A DNA stretch of 64,000 bases from Hemibagrus wyckioides (lineage: Eukaryota; Chordata; Actinopteri; Siluriformes; Bagridae), in contig NC_080710.1 in assembly GCF_019097595.1 (NCBI RefSeq), forward strand, positions 16,612,780 through 16,676,779. Direction: 5' to 3'. The position numbers and the translations under genes were made by a program. The notes beneath the pieces were generated by a model. That model saw nothing but the letters and a program-made list of their open reading frames with translations. It was not told where the DNA came from and made no database searches. How positions within the stretch are numbered: the stretch's first letter is position 1; the number at the start of each line of letters is the position of its first letter. Positions 17,026 to 29,367 of the stretch are shown piece by piece.

Positions 17026-17411
17026 CCTGCGGCCATGATATCCCGTCGCCTTGATTAAAGTAGACCCTGCTCCGTTCATGTTTTGATGATGATGAGTAGA
17101 GCAAAAATAGAGAACGCGTCCGACAATAAGACAAATGCAACATCTTTTTCTGAAATTATATTTTTAAACATAAACGGCTGGTAAAATCCTCAAGTGACGT
17201 AGGCATGCTTCACACTTGCGTAGGAACACATGTGCTGCGAGCTGTAATGCGGCAGAGGGACGCACCCCCTCATTAAGTTTTCTGCCTGTTCCGGTGTAGA
17301 CAGTGAAGCGCGTCTCCGAGTCACACTTGACGGCTGAATAGGTGTGTATGTGCCACTGAAACCTGTCTGTCCGGCAGAACAACAGTGTGTTTTTAAAAGT
17401 TTGTTAAAAAC

Positions 17412-17418
<7 letters not shown>
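17026..17418. other. ctnnb1 upstream flank
   Basis: Relatively CpG-rich to about 17390 and probably part of the proximal promoter region. No divergent gene is supported: the minus-strand open frame at 17164-17382 has no recognisable domain. Confidence 0.45.

Positions 17419-17481
<63 letters not shown>
17419..17481. repeat. (AT)n microsatellite near the ctnnb1 promoter
   Basis: About 62 bases of pure AT, some 430 bases upstream of the inferred transcription start. Length variation here is likely between individuals. Confidence 0.98.
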
Positions 17482-17486
<5 letters not shown>

Positions 17487-18385
17487 CTGAACTGTATGTG
17501 GACTAAGATAAAGAACGTTAAATTTAAATGGAAGTGTTTAATGGTTTAATGTAGTTTTAAATGATCTCTAATACATCCTTAAAATCTGGCATTAATTTAC
17601 TGTTCTGCTCCGTTTTTTCTTTGGAAATAGCCGAAGTTCAGGTTGTAGCTATATTTACCTTCCATGGCCTTCTGTTTTTTTCCACTGTCCAGGAACAGGA
17701 CGCTGATTTTGCTGTGAGTCTTTATGCAGAATAATACCATAAAATTTGACAATAACAAAGCTGCATATCCTACATTAGTTTCATGGGGTTCCTTTGTCAA
17801 TAAGACTTAATGTTTATTTCTCCATCCTAACAGCTATAGAGGTTAATATATTAACATCACGAGCTGAGGTAGGTAGTGAGGGAGTGTACTGAGGTAGAGT
17901 TGTGTATTTGTGACAGAGAGATATATAACATTAAATTATTTAATCACTAAACTATACTGTGTTGAAAATTAAGATATATATATTTAACTAGAATAATGTC
18001 CAATATTAACTTGCCTAAATGAATAAATGCACAAATAATTTTTCTAATTATAAATTAATGTACACAGCTAAATATATAGTAATATATAATATTTCAAATA
18101 TATATTGAACTGTATCTGCTATCTTTGTATCTGTAGAATTATTAAGTCAAATCAATAGTCAATTACATTTGATAATGAAAAGAAACATAGATAGATTCTA
18201 TAGCTTTTTCACATTTATTACCTGTTTTATAAGTGTCATTTCCCCCCCCTTTTTCCTTCTTCTCGTACATTGCTTAACATTTTTATGTCACTTCACTATT
18301 AGATCTAAAAAAAAATTGGGGAAACCTTGGTATTTCACCTTAGTGGGGATCAGAATTATACTGGGCATATCTGACATGGAGAATA
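17482..18385. other. AT-rich stretch, no gene seen
   Basis: AT-rich sequence with short open frames only. No splice-flanked protein-like segment or recognisable repeat was found. Confidence 0.6.
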
Positions 18386-18615
18386 CAACAGCAACAACAA
18401 CAAGGATACTACTACTACTACTACTACTAATAATAATAATAATAATAACAACAACAACAACAACAACAATAATAATGGTTATGATGATGATGATGATAAC
18501 AATGATAATAATAATAATAATAATAATAACAACAACAACCACAAACTCCACCATCATTATTATCATTATTATTATTGTTGTTGTCATCATAATCATTATT
18601 ATTAATGTTGTTATA
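18386..18615. repeat. compound trinucleotide microsatellite
   Basis: Successive blocks of ACA, CTA, ATA, ACA, ATG, ATA and ACA, then after a short CACAAACTCCACC hinge ATT, GTT and CAT. The right half is roughly the reverse complement of the left (AAT/AAC against ATT/GTT), so the array can fold on itself. The long open frames on both strands (runs of Ile, Thr, Asn or Tyr) are by-products of the repeat and not genes. Confidence 0.96.
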
Positions 18616-20070
18616 CATGTTACGTGAATGGAAATTTTATTTAAATAATAGTTCCTGCTTCTTACAATTCTTACAATTCAAAACAAGATAGATGGATAAG
18701 ATGGATTTTTATTTCTCAGTTAAATATTGTTTTAAAAATCAGTTGGTTAAAAACATACAGTAAATGATCATTAAAAATAATCACACACACTATTAATAAC
18801 ATTGCATTCCATTTTTATTATGAATCACAGTAGAAATGCTTCAACAGTTTGACTGAATCTCTGAATGCACAGCAGTCATCATGAAATCATTAACTGCTCA
18901 TTTATTAACATAATAGCAAAACAAATGCTGTACATAATGCAGTCCTGCTCTACTGCTAAGAAATATGTGTTCTACCTAAACCTAAATAAAGCTTTTGGAA
19001 TGATAGTACATGGTACATATATTGTATATTAAGGGCATGTGGATAAAGAAAGAATGGAAATGTTTGGAAAAGCATTGTAGTCTGTATCCCGCCCACAACA
19101 CTGTAAGAAAAATCACATGAGTTATGACAAAGAGATAGAATGCAAGCTCAGAGATGCATGCACATACAAAACAGGATTACATATGCATAGGCTGTTTTTC
19201 TCCCAGTAGGTTCAGGAGGAGTCTAGAAGGTCGTATGCATAGCCAGGAGTGCTAGTTTACCTAAAGAAAAGGCGAGGTCACATCCCACAAGGATGCAATG
19301 GGATGCATCGAGTTCCTTGCTTACATTTGAGCAAAAGAGATGGAAAGAGAGGTGGTGGTGGTGGTGGGATTTATTTGTGTGAAAAGCAGACTTTCCCCCT
19401 GGGAAGCAAGTGGAATTGATGCAGTGTACAGAGGGGAGGGGCACCTTTCTCTGTATGTGAAAGGAGGGGGCGAGCTAAAACCCACTTGTGTGCTCACACG
19501 ATTGTGTACCCTGACCTCAACTTAGCTAAAGGTTTCGAACCTACATCCTGGCATCCACAATAATGTCTGGCAAAGGACACAGACTCTTCCATGAAGTGCC
19601 TGGGTCTTGCCCAGCATTATTGCCCATGCCAGCACGCAGAGTATACAGGCACACAGTGCTGTGCTTCTTGGAGCAGCCACAGATGCTCTTAGTCATGTTT
19701 GTACATTTTTACATTAAATAACGATTTATTGATCTTACTAATATAAAGTTTGTTTGATATTGCAGTATAATGAAGTGACTAAAGCCCTTTCATGATGCAA
19801 GGCATATTTGAGCACAAGATGCAGAAGCAACATATGGAGGTAGGGATAAAAAAAAAAAAAAAAAGATTGATGTAATTTTATCCCTGTGTATCCAAAAAAT
19901 AACAGTAACCATCAGGGCAAAAATACTTTATGTTAATACAACAAAAATTGCAAATTGTCATTTACATGCTAAAAAATGTTGCTTAGGTTTTAAAATAGAG
20001 GACCTGAATATTATAAGGAAATTCATTTCAATCCATACTGAACATAAAATGAAATGGATTGAAAAATGTA
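18616..20070. other. intergenic, no gene seen
   Basis: AT-rich to about 19060. It is more balanced at 19070-19690, including CCTGGCATCCACAATAATG and a TTGCCCATGCCAGCACGCAG stretch near 19620 that could be a modest conserved element. An A-run lies at 19848-19863. An 11-bp inverted repeat (TTTCAATCCAT at 20026-20036, complement at 20054-20064) is present. Confidence 0.5.
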
Positions 20071-20071
20071 T

Positions 20072-20073
20072 TT

Positions 20074-20120
<47 letters not shown>

Positions 20121-20122
20121 TT
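20072..20122. repeat. (TTTA)n microsatellite
   Basis: About 12 tandem TTTA units ending at TTGGG. Confidence 0.97.
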
Positions 20123-20420
20123 GGGTAAAACAACCAGAAATAAAAATTCTGGAAACTCTCAATAATACTTGGTAATTAAGCTGACAGTGGGAAAAATAAT
20201 TGCTTGACTTTCTTAAGTCATCTTTATATTTGATTTAAACATGGCACAGAAGTTATAATAATGTTCAGTTTGCTTATATTTGTTTTGAAAATGTCACAAC
20301 AAAAAAATCTTTGTAGTTTAGTATTCATTTTTCAAATTAATTCATTAATTTTTATTCAATTAAAAATCCAATATTATCATGATTTATAAAAGAATGCTGT
20401 TTTCCCCAATTGACCATATT

Positions 20421-20440
20421 TTAGTTATTTAAATAACTAA
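20421..20440. repeat. perfect 20-bp palindrome
   Basis: TTAGTTATTT followed directly by its exact reverse complement AAATAACTAA. It is AT-rich, so chance is possible, but a 20-bp perfect palindrome without spacer is uncommon. Confidence 0.95.
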
Positions 20441-20559
20441 CATAAATACTAGTAACATAAATATTTCTATTACTAAAATACATAAAGTAATAAATAAATG
20501 CCTGAATTGAATTTACTGATTAAATCGATGTGTTCTACATCTCTTTCTGTGTTAAAAAG

Positions 20560-20930
20560 GCGTTGCTATTTAACACAGAGACACCAGAGCACAGCAAGCA
20601 CCCAACCATTCCCAGACACTGAAGCGTAATCTTACTTGCATAAACAAATACAAAACCCTCTTTTGAGCACCTCGACTCAAAATTCCCTTCAAAGTTCCTC
20701 TGCTTTGTAAGGCTACACAGGCAACAATATCCGACCGCAGGTCAGCCTCCTTTGTGTTCCACTTCATTGTAGGGTTCAAAAACTCAGATTAAAGAGTTGG
20801 TCAGCCACCCCCTCCACATTCATCGGCTCTGCTGTTATCCCAGTTGATGCCATAGAAATCCCTAATACCGAATAAAAGTTTGGGCTTTCCATCTCAACAC
20901 AGCGCGGCCTATTGTTACTCCAAAAGAGAA
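20560..20930. promoter_or_regulatory. candidate conserved non-coding element
   Basis: Balanced-composition island in AT-rich surroundings. It includes CTTTGTAAGGC, AAGGCGTTGCTATTTAACAC and ATCCGACCGCAGGTCAGCC. The minus-strand open frame over 20570-20779 has no splice context. Conservation is inferred from texture only. Confidence 0.25.
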
Positions 20931-21104
20931 AACACTAGAGCATTTAGAATTAACCAGACTGTCAGCTTAAAGATTTCTGTTATGACAAAGGTTATCAAAT
21001 GTCATTTAAATTGAAATTATTTAATCAAAATATAAAATTAGATCTTTGTTGTATTTTTACATATATGTAAAAACGAAATTTACCTGATGTCTGTTGTAAG
21101 AATG

Positions 21105-21131
21105 TTTATTTATTTATTTATTTATTTATTC
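21105..21131. repeat. (TTTA)n microsatellite
   Basis: Short tandem TTTA run ending in ATTCATTCATG. Confidence 0.95.
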
Positions 21132-21284
21132 ATTCATGTTTTCTCATTTCTAAACAATTTCTATTTTTGTAAGCCATCTTTCCCTATATCTTTCCTATAT
21201 TAAAACACAAATAGTAATCATGGATAAATAATTCACAGTGACAAATGATCTTATTTTGTATTTTGAAAAAAAAAAACAAGTGTA

Positions 21285-21286
<2 letters not shown>

Positions 21287-21327
<41 letters not shown>
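21287..21327. repeat. (ATT)n microsatellite
   Basis: About 13 ATT units. The minus-strand Asn-run open frame over it is an artefact. Confidence 0.97.
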
Positions 21328-21639
21328 GAACACATTTTGACAAAAATTATTAAAATGAAACAAATTCAATAAATGCTCACCCGAACAAAGCTGTGTAACC
21401 TAATGCTGAGGTAAAAATCTTTTTTTTAATATACATATATATATTGGGCTTTTTTATTTTATTTATTTTAATTATTTTGGTTTAATTGATATTGCTTACA
21501 TGAGATAACATACAATATATTTTATTCTTACAAGCACACATTTCAGCCTATTTAAAAGATAACCACAGCAAAAAAAAAAAGACTTGCAATTATTTCAGTT
21601 CGTATCTGTTATGAGTTGTTTTAAGTGTTTTCATTACGG

Positions 21640-22260
21640 TTGATATTAAGGACTTATTAAAGTATTTCTGGATGGTGGATAGTTGTAAAGACAAGGATGA
21701 ACCTTAGAATCATTGTGCATTTGGAAACAAAAAATTATCCAAATGATTGTCTTAGAGTTTTTATTTGTTACTGTGGTGCATGTAGTATAATATGATAAGC
21801 TAGTAGTCAGACACTGACTGGCAGGCACTTAGACTGTCTGCAAACAATAAGCATCCTTCATCTGCACTGTAACATCCAAAACACCATTACACATCTATTC
21901 AATCCAGGGAGGCACATGCTATGCGAGGGAAGCGAAAAAGATGAATCAAAGCCAGCAAAAAGATTATAATGGCAGTGAAAATGTACTATTTTGAAAAAGG
22001 GGGAGAGAAAGGGAAGGGGAAGAAGAGCGAAAGCAGGAACGGCAGGAATATAATCTCATCACACAGCGTCCATGGTTCCTATTTACATCGAATGCAAAGA
22101 GGCCACGTCCTCATGAACATCCCTGCTGTGCAGAGTGAAAAGCATGAACAAATCAAAGACACAGCTCATCTGTGTTTATATTTTTACACAATGAAGAACT
22201 TTCTCTTTGTATGGCATTACCCCTCCCCTTCTTTTATGGTGGTATAAAAAATATGGACAC
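21640..22260. other. intergenic, with a possible regulatory island at 22040-22160
   Basis: AT-rich flank followed by a purine-rich tract (about 21990-22060) and then a balanced segment reading CATCGAATGCAAAGAGGCC and ACGTCCTCATGAACATCC near 22087-22125, which has the look of a conserved non-coding element. No exon is supported. Confidence 0.25.
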
Positions 22261-22271
22261 TCTATAAAATG

Positions 22272-22289
22272 CTCACACACACACACACA
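22272..22289. repeat. (CA)n microsatellite
   Basis: Short CA run of nine units. Confidence 0.95.
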
Positions 22290-22933
22290 ATTGAAAATAT
22301 TTTAGCAGAATTATAGGAGCCTTTTTTTATTACGTATACATGTATCTATGATTTACCTTTAGTTCCAGCCTTGGTCTCAGCCAGTCTGACCTCCCTGCTT
22401 TTATTATTGCTGCATTGCTTTTTTCCCCACTATTGCTGCATATTATTGGCAGTTTTAGATTTTCATTTTGCAAGTCTCATATAAAAATGGGCTTTACTGT
22501 ACATCTGCCACCTACCTTTCTGCTTGTCTATTTTTTCTGTCTGGCTTTTTGTCTTGTCTGTCTGCTTCCCTAGCTGCCTAAAGGAAAGAAGAATAGCTCG
22601 AGCTGATTGAACAATACATGGGATCGACTGCCGTTCTTTCCACACAGACACAGGAATGGCGTTCACTATCTCCCCTCCCCCTCGATATTCAAAGTCTTTT
22701 CTTCATTCTCTCATCCAAATCTATCCAAAATTTACATCATCTTTACCACTAGCAGGTATATGAATTCAGACTAGTATTGTGCCTGTGTAATAAGAATCTT
22801 TCAGCTGAGTATCACATACATTTTTCAGAGTCTGACAAAGTACAGAGCAGAGGTTGACTGACAGCTGCTCGTCCCTTAGTGTATTTCTGTTTGTGAGTGT
22901 GTATGCGTATGTATGTGCATAAATAGAATCACA
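22290..22933. other. intergenic, no gene seen
   Basis: C/T-rich in places with a TTTTTTCTGTCTGGC type tract around 22530. No repeat family or exon recognised. Confidence 0.5.
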
Positions 22934-22961
22934 GTGTGTGTGTGTGTGTGTGTGTGTGTGT
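22934..22961. repeat. (GT)n microsatellite
   Basis: Fourteen GT units following AATCACA. Confidence 0.97.
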
Positions 22962-23355
22962 CTGTGTTTGGAGTGGAGGCAGCACTACCCGAGCCAGTCG
23001 GTTGTGTATCCTCACCTTATCACTAGATTCTGCCAATGTGAAGAGAAACACAGAGAGGTTGACTACTCAGTAAAATGCATTGCACTTGTAACTGTGCTTT
23101 GGTTAAGCACTGACTGTATTTGTCACCCCTAGTAACATAAAAGGTACTGACACCTTGACATCTATACTAAACAAACAAACCAACACATGCACATTTTTCA
23201 TGAAAGCATTTACAACCAATTGAATCCCAGACTAATCTGCATACTAACCCGAAAGCCATTATGAATTAGTAGAATATAACTATGCTGCTTTATACATCTG
23301 CAATATTGCACTATCCTGAAGAAGAGCCTGCCATAGTAATAGCATGATTCATATC

Positions 23356-23385
23356 ATTCAGCAGTAATGAATTCAGCAGTAATGA
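23356..23385. repeat. tandem duplication, 15 bp twice
   Basis: ATTCAGCAGTAATGA is repeated exactly and without gap at 23356-23370 and 23371-23385. Confidence 0.95.
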
Positions 23386-23579
23386 ATGTGTTGCTCACCT
23401 CTCTTGGACCATTCACATCGACTTACCGCAAGCTATACGCAGACCCACGCCGCTCATTTCCCGTATTCCACACACAGCTATTCTACACAGCTAAAAATAA
23501 CCAACATTGATAAAAAAATAAACACAAACCCAAATAAACAGTGTGTGTTTGATATGAAACACTGATGTGCATACTATCC

Positions 23580-23870
23580 CCTGTGAGCTCAACTTTCATG
23601 TAAGCTGGCGACAGATGCTGCTTTTGGGTTTTTGTGGGGCTGCTCCCTGATATTTTAAGCCCAATTTTCTATGGTTTGATTTGGGGCCGATGAGCTTGTT
23701 GCAGGGAAGCGGTGGGAGCAGGACTGCAGACTCAGCGGGGGCCATTAGACATGGTGTGGTGGCCGACTTAAAACGAGTTCAAGAGCTCCCGCAAGAAACG
23801 GGAGGGGGGAACAGGCCCTGAGTCTCTTGGAAACTGCTACCAATGCAGTGCTGCTGTTCATAATAACTGT
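23580..23870. promoter_or_regulatory. candidate conserved non-coding element
   Basis: GC-balanced island in AT-rich DNA, with stretches such as GGGGCCGATGAGCTTGTTGC, GGGGGCCATTAGACATGG and CTTAAAACGAGTTCAAGAGC. There are no repeats and no splice-flanked open frame. The regulatory role is inferred. Confidence 0.3.
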
Positions 23871-25640
23871 CATCTAGTGACTAATGTTGTGTAAAAACAC
23901 TAGCATTAGTTTGTGTTCTACAGCCTTAAAGCACTAAGACAATTTGGAATGAGGCAATGAAAAGCTGATTTGCAAACAATTAAGGGGTCAATTGTTTTTT
24001 TATTATCTCAAGCCATTTTTAAAGCGATATGTGCATAATTCAGAGAAAATGCCCTACTACATTTTATATGTGAGATTTTATAGTGTGCTACGCCATCGTT
24101 GCTGTGCAGTCAACCCGATATAGTATAGCAAATGGAGAGACATACAGGTAAATGTCTGTTTCTCGACAGCGCTGCTCCTTCATTCATGCCGTGTTTGAAC
24201 ATATGAAATCAGTCATGTAGCACTGGTAATTTCTCTGTTTAACCAGAACACTTATATACCTGTTCTCTTTTTGTCATTTTACTAATTTACTGTATGAATG
24301 AAAGACCGGAACACATTTTTACATCAATTGACAACTGAAGATAGGCAATTCAAAATGTATTATTCCTCTCAGTTGTGGCACAATATTAAATGGTCTATTC
24401 TGTTGTTTATGCATGGCATACTACACATTCAGAGTCAGAGTGTATTTTTGTGCATTTTAAAATCAATAAAATAAAATAAAATAAAATAAGCATACAAATA
24501 AAACTAGAAATAATCTTTTCTAACTAGTACAAAATGTGGACAGTTCTCATTCATTTCTCAATGCTTCCCCCTTGATTCAATTGGCAAAAACATGTACAGT
24601 TATTCACAACTAAATTAATCCTTACCACTCTGACACCCCATTTGATTCAGACCATCCCACCTATAATTAAATAGCAATACAGTTGTAAAAAGTATTTAAA
24701 AAGTGTATATATTTTCCACTTTAAATGATTGGGACTATAAGTAACATGTGAATAGCCACAAAAACTCTGTATGGCAACTGCTGTGATGGCTGATATGTTG
24801 CATAGGTAAGAGAATGCAGAATGGTCTAATTTTCTCTTTATATTTTACATTTGCAAACATTAATGTTAACAAATTAATTTTACCTTGTAAATTGACCCAT
24901 CTCATAATGCAAAGTTTTCTTATTAGAGACTTAAAATGTAAACATGTATATAGGATAGAACATTTTTTACTATTATATAAAATATAATATAATATTAAAA
25001 ACATTTTATATTGCACATCCTGTAACATCAGTAGATGCAGATGTTCAAGCAGATCTGCTCAGGAAACAAGATATGCTTTTGCATAATGTGTACTATTATA
25101 TAATATTAGATACCATTAGATAAATAATTCAATTAGATAAATAATTTTGTTAACATTGTTTTTCATGCTTAAGTTATTATATACTGGTTATATACAAGGT
25201 GAACAAAATATGTTAATTGACATCTGAAAGTGGGCAGATTTGAAGGCAATTCTGATATATACATCATAAATTCATATCATACATAATCACATATGACATG
25301 TCCTATAAGTCATGAGATATCATTTAATGATCATTTTAATATGTGGTGCATTTCGCATAACATTCTGTTATCCTCATTTATTTTTTTTCTTTAATTCACA
25401 TTTTTTAAATTGAAACCCTTTCTTAATATATTTTAGAATAGGCTATTTACTGTAATAATAACATTAACAATAACATAGCACCTGTTTTTCTACATTCATA
25501 CTGTCTTTATAGATCCAAGTTCACTGTAGTTTTGTAGGTGTTGGTCAAGACACTTAAGATTAGGTCTGTATTGTATAGGAGAATACAGATCTCTCAAATA
25601 TGTGATTTAAGCACATGGATGGAAAGGCAGTTAGGGTGGC
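23871..25640. other. AT-rich stretch, no gene seen
   Basis: Mostly AT-rich. It holds a short (AAAAT)n run at 24462-24489 and a 17-bp-period direct repeat of ATTAGATAAATAATT near 25115-25147. A small balanced segment at 24120-24220 (CTCGACAGCGCTGCTCC) might be regulatory. Confidence 0.5.
24462..24489. repeat. (AAAAT)n microsatellite
   Basis: About five AAAAT/ATAAA units. Confidence 0.93.
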
Positions 25641-25850
25641 AGGGCTTATTTCAAGAGTGGCAGCTGTCACCCACCGCCACTCATGTGGCCACACCCTTTA
25701 CGGTATGTTAACAGACATGTTAGGCCAACCAGAAGAGAAATAATAACCCTACAATGCACTGGAGAAACCAGTAGAAATTGTTGATTGTGGCTTGACACTG
25801 TTATGCCACTGGTAATTTAGTGACATAGTACTAGTAAATTTTCATATGTT
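25641..25850. other. intergenic; possible decayed repeat at 25640-25730
   Basis: The stretch CACTCATGTGGCCACACCC followed by GTTAACAGACATGTTAGGC is reminiscent of a dispersed fish repeat, but I could not assign a family. Confidence 0.25.
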
Positions 25851-25851
25851 A

Positions 25852-25953
<102 letters not shown>

Positions 25954-26440
25954 GCCTTTCATGTTAGGCCTCTAAAAGCAAGTTTGCAAATTGCTTTAAA
26001 TAGTAATATTAATTCATCTTTGTGGAAACATCTCTCTATTTCACCCTTTTGCACATTGTTTTGTGGAAATCATTGCTTGTTTGACTGAGATAACTACAAA
26101 AATATTCTCCGTGCAATGTCACCCCTTTTTATTTTTTCTGTGTTTGAAAGCCTGCAATGAGATTTTGAAAATAATACAGCTTTTACCGCCATCCCATAAC
26201 AAATCTTATTTCTACTGTAAATTGTTGGCTACGCCTACGTCTATTGTCTCATTTAAACATATCATCTATCAGCGTCTATTTATACTCTTCTGGTCACTGC
26301 TGCTTTAACAGAATTTAGACTGTTGATCAATTGTTTGATTATTATTGCTGCTTCTTTTCGCCAGACTCAAGTTGAGGCATCAAAGAAATACACAGAAATA
26401 CAGAAAACAGGCTCATAACCAGTCTTTTGTTAAATTGTTT

Positions 26441-27030
26441 CTAATTCACTAAGGCGCATCATTATCCGGAAATGTACCCAAGTTTACTTGACGGCACAAC
26501 AGGGATAAATAATCAGTATGGCCATATTTCAAGTGTACAAATCAGGGAACCGACAGGAAGCAGTTGAGAGAGGCCGTATATTTCACATTATGACAGATCA
26601 TATCAAATAATTTTTAGTAAGGATCAACAAAAGCTGAAAGTGAAATGACATTCAAACACAAAAATGTCTATAATTAATTTCACAACACTTGACGCGCGTG
26701 ACAGGCCTGCCATTTGGAAATCCACCACCTGAAGTCTGCAAAAGTAAAGAAATATCATAGAAAATGAACAGCTCTACCTTGTGAAGCTCATTACTTAGCC
26801 CTTAAAGATTTTAATGATGCCTCTCACTGTTGGTTTTGTTAATTCTTTATAACGTTTGTTTTTTTTTTTGTTGATGTGTGGGGTTTGTTTGAACCTTGGT
26901 ACAGCTGTATATGTGTTGGTTTGGACCTTTTGCTGTCCCTCGCCTCAGCAGGGGGCTCCCAATTATTCCACTGATTAAGATACCCTCACACGGGAAAAAC
27001 TAATTGGCTTCTTGCTGAAGAGAACTGCTC
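26441..27030. promoter_or_regulatory. candidate conserved non-coding element cluster
   Basis: Two islands. At 26441-26740 the text includes AAGGCGCATCATTATCCGG, GGGATAAATAATCAGTATGG, TCATATCAAATAATTTTTAG and ACTTGACGCGCGTGACAGGC. At 26930-27030 it includes CCCAATTATTCCACTGATTA and AAAAACTAATTGGCTTC. Unique sequence mixing CpG-containing words with homeodomain-type ATTA cores is typical of vertebrate developmental enhancers. No exon is supported. Confidence 0.4.
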
Positions 27031-27349
27031 CTTTTTTTCTTTTTTTGGACCACTGACATTAAAATGAATTTTAGAAAAAAAACATTATCACTATTACTCA
27101 ATTTGTTTCTACAGATCAGTGGTTATTTTGATAAATGTCATACTGAGAACAGCTTTGCCAGACAGCTTTCTCTACCTGTTGCCACCATCTTGTTTTTAGA
27201 TAATAAGAAGGATGCTGATTCTGAACACACCCTCTGCATCATCTCTTATTGCCTTCAAATTAATATTTGAATCTAACACTTTTCTCCATGACAGCAGCTA
27301 ATAAAAAACACATGCTCTCCTAAGACTTAGTTTTCCTGCTGGCTATGGT
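27031..27349. other. intergenic, no gene seen
   Basis: No repeat, splice-flanked frame or motif cluster stands out in this stretch. Confidence 0.5.
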
Positions 27350-27660
27350 GCCTATGTTTCGCTCTTATAAGACGCCCTGAGAAACATTGAGAGGGATGTG
27401 GTTGGGCGGGTGGGAATGGTAGATGGGCAGGCTGGGGTGTGGTGGTGGTTGAGGTGGAGGGTGTATGGGGGGGCGGGGTGCTGGTGACATTTGTTCCTGG
27501 GTTTTGTAGAGGACTCCCTGCTGTTTTCTGCTGGGCTAAGCTTGAGCCTCAAAGTGAGTTGGCCAACCAGCCCTCCAGGAGCTCTAACATTATTCAGTTC
27601 CCCAGCTCCCTCATGCACAAAATGTGCAAAAATTTGTGCCACAACATACACACTTTTGGT
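27350..27660. other. G-rich block and possible regulatory island
   Basis: A strongly G-rich plus strand at about 27390-27480 (GTGGTGGTTG, GGGGGGGCGG words) could support G-quadruplex structure. It is followed by a balanced segment (27480-27640) with TTGAGCCTCAAAGTGAGTTG. Overlapping open frames on both strands reflect composition and lack exon signals. Confidence 0.3.
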
Positions 27661-28570
27661 TAAACTTGTAGTTTATAAACCATGTACTGTTATATGCTTG
27701 TACAATTATTTTCTCTCACAAATATAGAATAATGTCCATTTCATTCACTGAGCAAATAATTTAATTTATTCAAAGCTCACCTACTCCAGAAATGTAATAC
27801 ATTTCAGAGTGTATCAAGGATACACACAAGCCAGCAATTTTACATTTGTGCTGACATACTTATCAGAGCTTGTATTTATTTGACCACTAGTAAAATTCAG
27901 GGCTCATTTATAGAAAGACTTTCACATAATCTTTACTGTACCAGTAAAGGTTTCATTGTACATCAGCATTAATGGTAACTGCTCTAACACATATTGATTA
28001 TCGGTCTGAAACATCTCCTTGAAGCCTTGAGGTTACACTGAGGACTCTCATATGACTCAGATACTTTGTTTCCATATGTTGGTTATTCATGTGATGATTG
28101 CCTTCATAGTGATTATTTATGTATTACTACAGAAATGGTTAATGTGTGAGCGATGGAGAAGTCAGATAGTTTTCATTTATTCTTTGTACGTTTGAAATTA
28201 ATCATGTGTGCTGAGAAGCCTATCACATTTGCCTGAAATGGTCTTGCTTTAAATATTTAATCTATTTAACAGCTGTGTTTTTCCACTGAACTAATTACAA
28301 GTTTCAAAGTAAACATACCAATTTATCAATGGTTTGAAATAAAGGTGATAACTGGGGCAGAAATAAAGGCAATGAGAAATAGAAAATTAAAATGCATAGT
28401 AAATAAAAATTCAGATATTATTTATGTCTTAGCCCTGCATGGCAATTTAGAGAGGCACACTAACAGAATCCTTAAATAGGATTTCATATGTGTGTGTTTA
28501 TATAGAGGTGGTGACTATCTCAAGCTTTCAGGGCCTGGACCCCTGATGTTTTTTATTTTTTTTTTAAATC
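27661..28570. other. AT-rich stretch, no gene seen
   Basis: Unremarkable AT-rich intergenic sequence with a T-run at about 28548-28565. Confidence 0.6.
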
Positions 28571-28815
28571 ATTCATTCATCTTCAGTAACTGTTTATACT
28601 GCTCAGGTTTGTGATGGATCTGGACATTCACACAATCATTCAGACCTCAGATAGCAATTCAGCAGAGTCAATCCACCTATTAAATATATGTTTATAGGAA
28701 CTTGGAGGAAACCAGAGAGCCTGGAGAAAACCCGTGCAGACGCAGGGCTCAGGATCGAAAGGGGATCCTGGAGCTGTGAGATTGCAACGCTACCTGCTGT
28801 GCCAGTATGCCACCC
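28571..28815 (+). repeat. dispersed repeat, family with ATTCATTCATCTTCAGTAAC start
   Basis: The best copy of a family seen several times in the window. It starts ATTCATTCATCTTCAGTAAC, passes TGGAGGAAACCAGAGAGCC and ends near CTACCTGCTGTGCCA. I recognise the text as a very common fish interspersed repeat, but not with certainty its class (LINE tail or SINE-like). It encodes nothing. Confidence 0.6.
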
Positions 28816-29367
28816 CCTGATGCTTTTAATCAACAATGTTAGTTTGCCTAAATCTGGTCAGCGTTTTTGTCATTTTCTCCCTCTGTGTTACCGGTGCAAC
28901 ATTTCCGTTTTATGACGTTTTTAGACTGTTAATTTTCATGGTTGGCATTTTCTCCTAAGAATTTCTCAGCTTGATGAGGAAAGCAATGATTAAATCTAGC
29001 TTTATGATGTGTGTAGCCAGTTACCATCATACAGGGTGTGATACTTTCCCCACAGTTGCATCAATAGATATAATATCAAATATCATATAGAGAAAATATT
29101 AATATCATTGAACAAATGATGCCAGTCTTAAATTGGAAGATTCCTGTTGTATATATTGTATGTGGAACTTCAACTATAGCAATTCAAATGCAGCAATGCT
29201 TATCCTGAAAATGTATTTTAGAATGAATGTACTGAAGAATAGTTTCTATTTGCTAAAACATTTAATCCTGTTCCATGATGGTTCCATTAACAGAAGCTGC
29301 CGTGTCCTTGGGTTTAATATGAAAGTAAATTCTGACCTTTAAGTGCACAAAGTGTGTATTGAATTAT
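28816..29367. other. intergenic, no gene seen
   Basis: AT-rich with short open frames only. Confidence 0.6.

Noticed and set aside
17164..17382. Minus-strand open frame just upstream of ctnnb1 (possible upstream exon)
   Set aside because: No donor linking it to ctnnb1, no recognised domain, and it precedes the inferred promoter.
18169..18627. 152-codon plus-strand open frame and minus-strand partners
   Set aside because: They are the trinucleotide microsatellite read as Ile/Thr, Ile/Val or Asn/Tyr runs, not genes.
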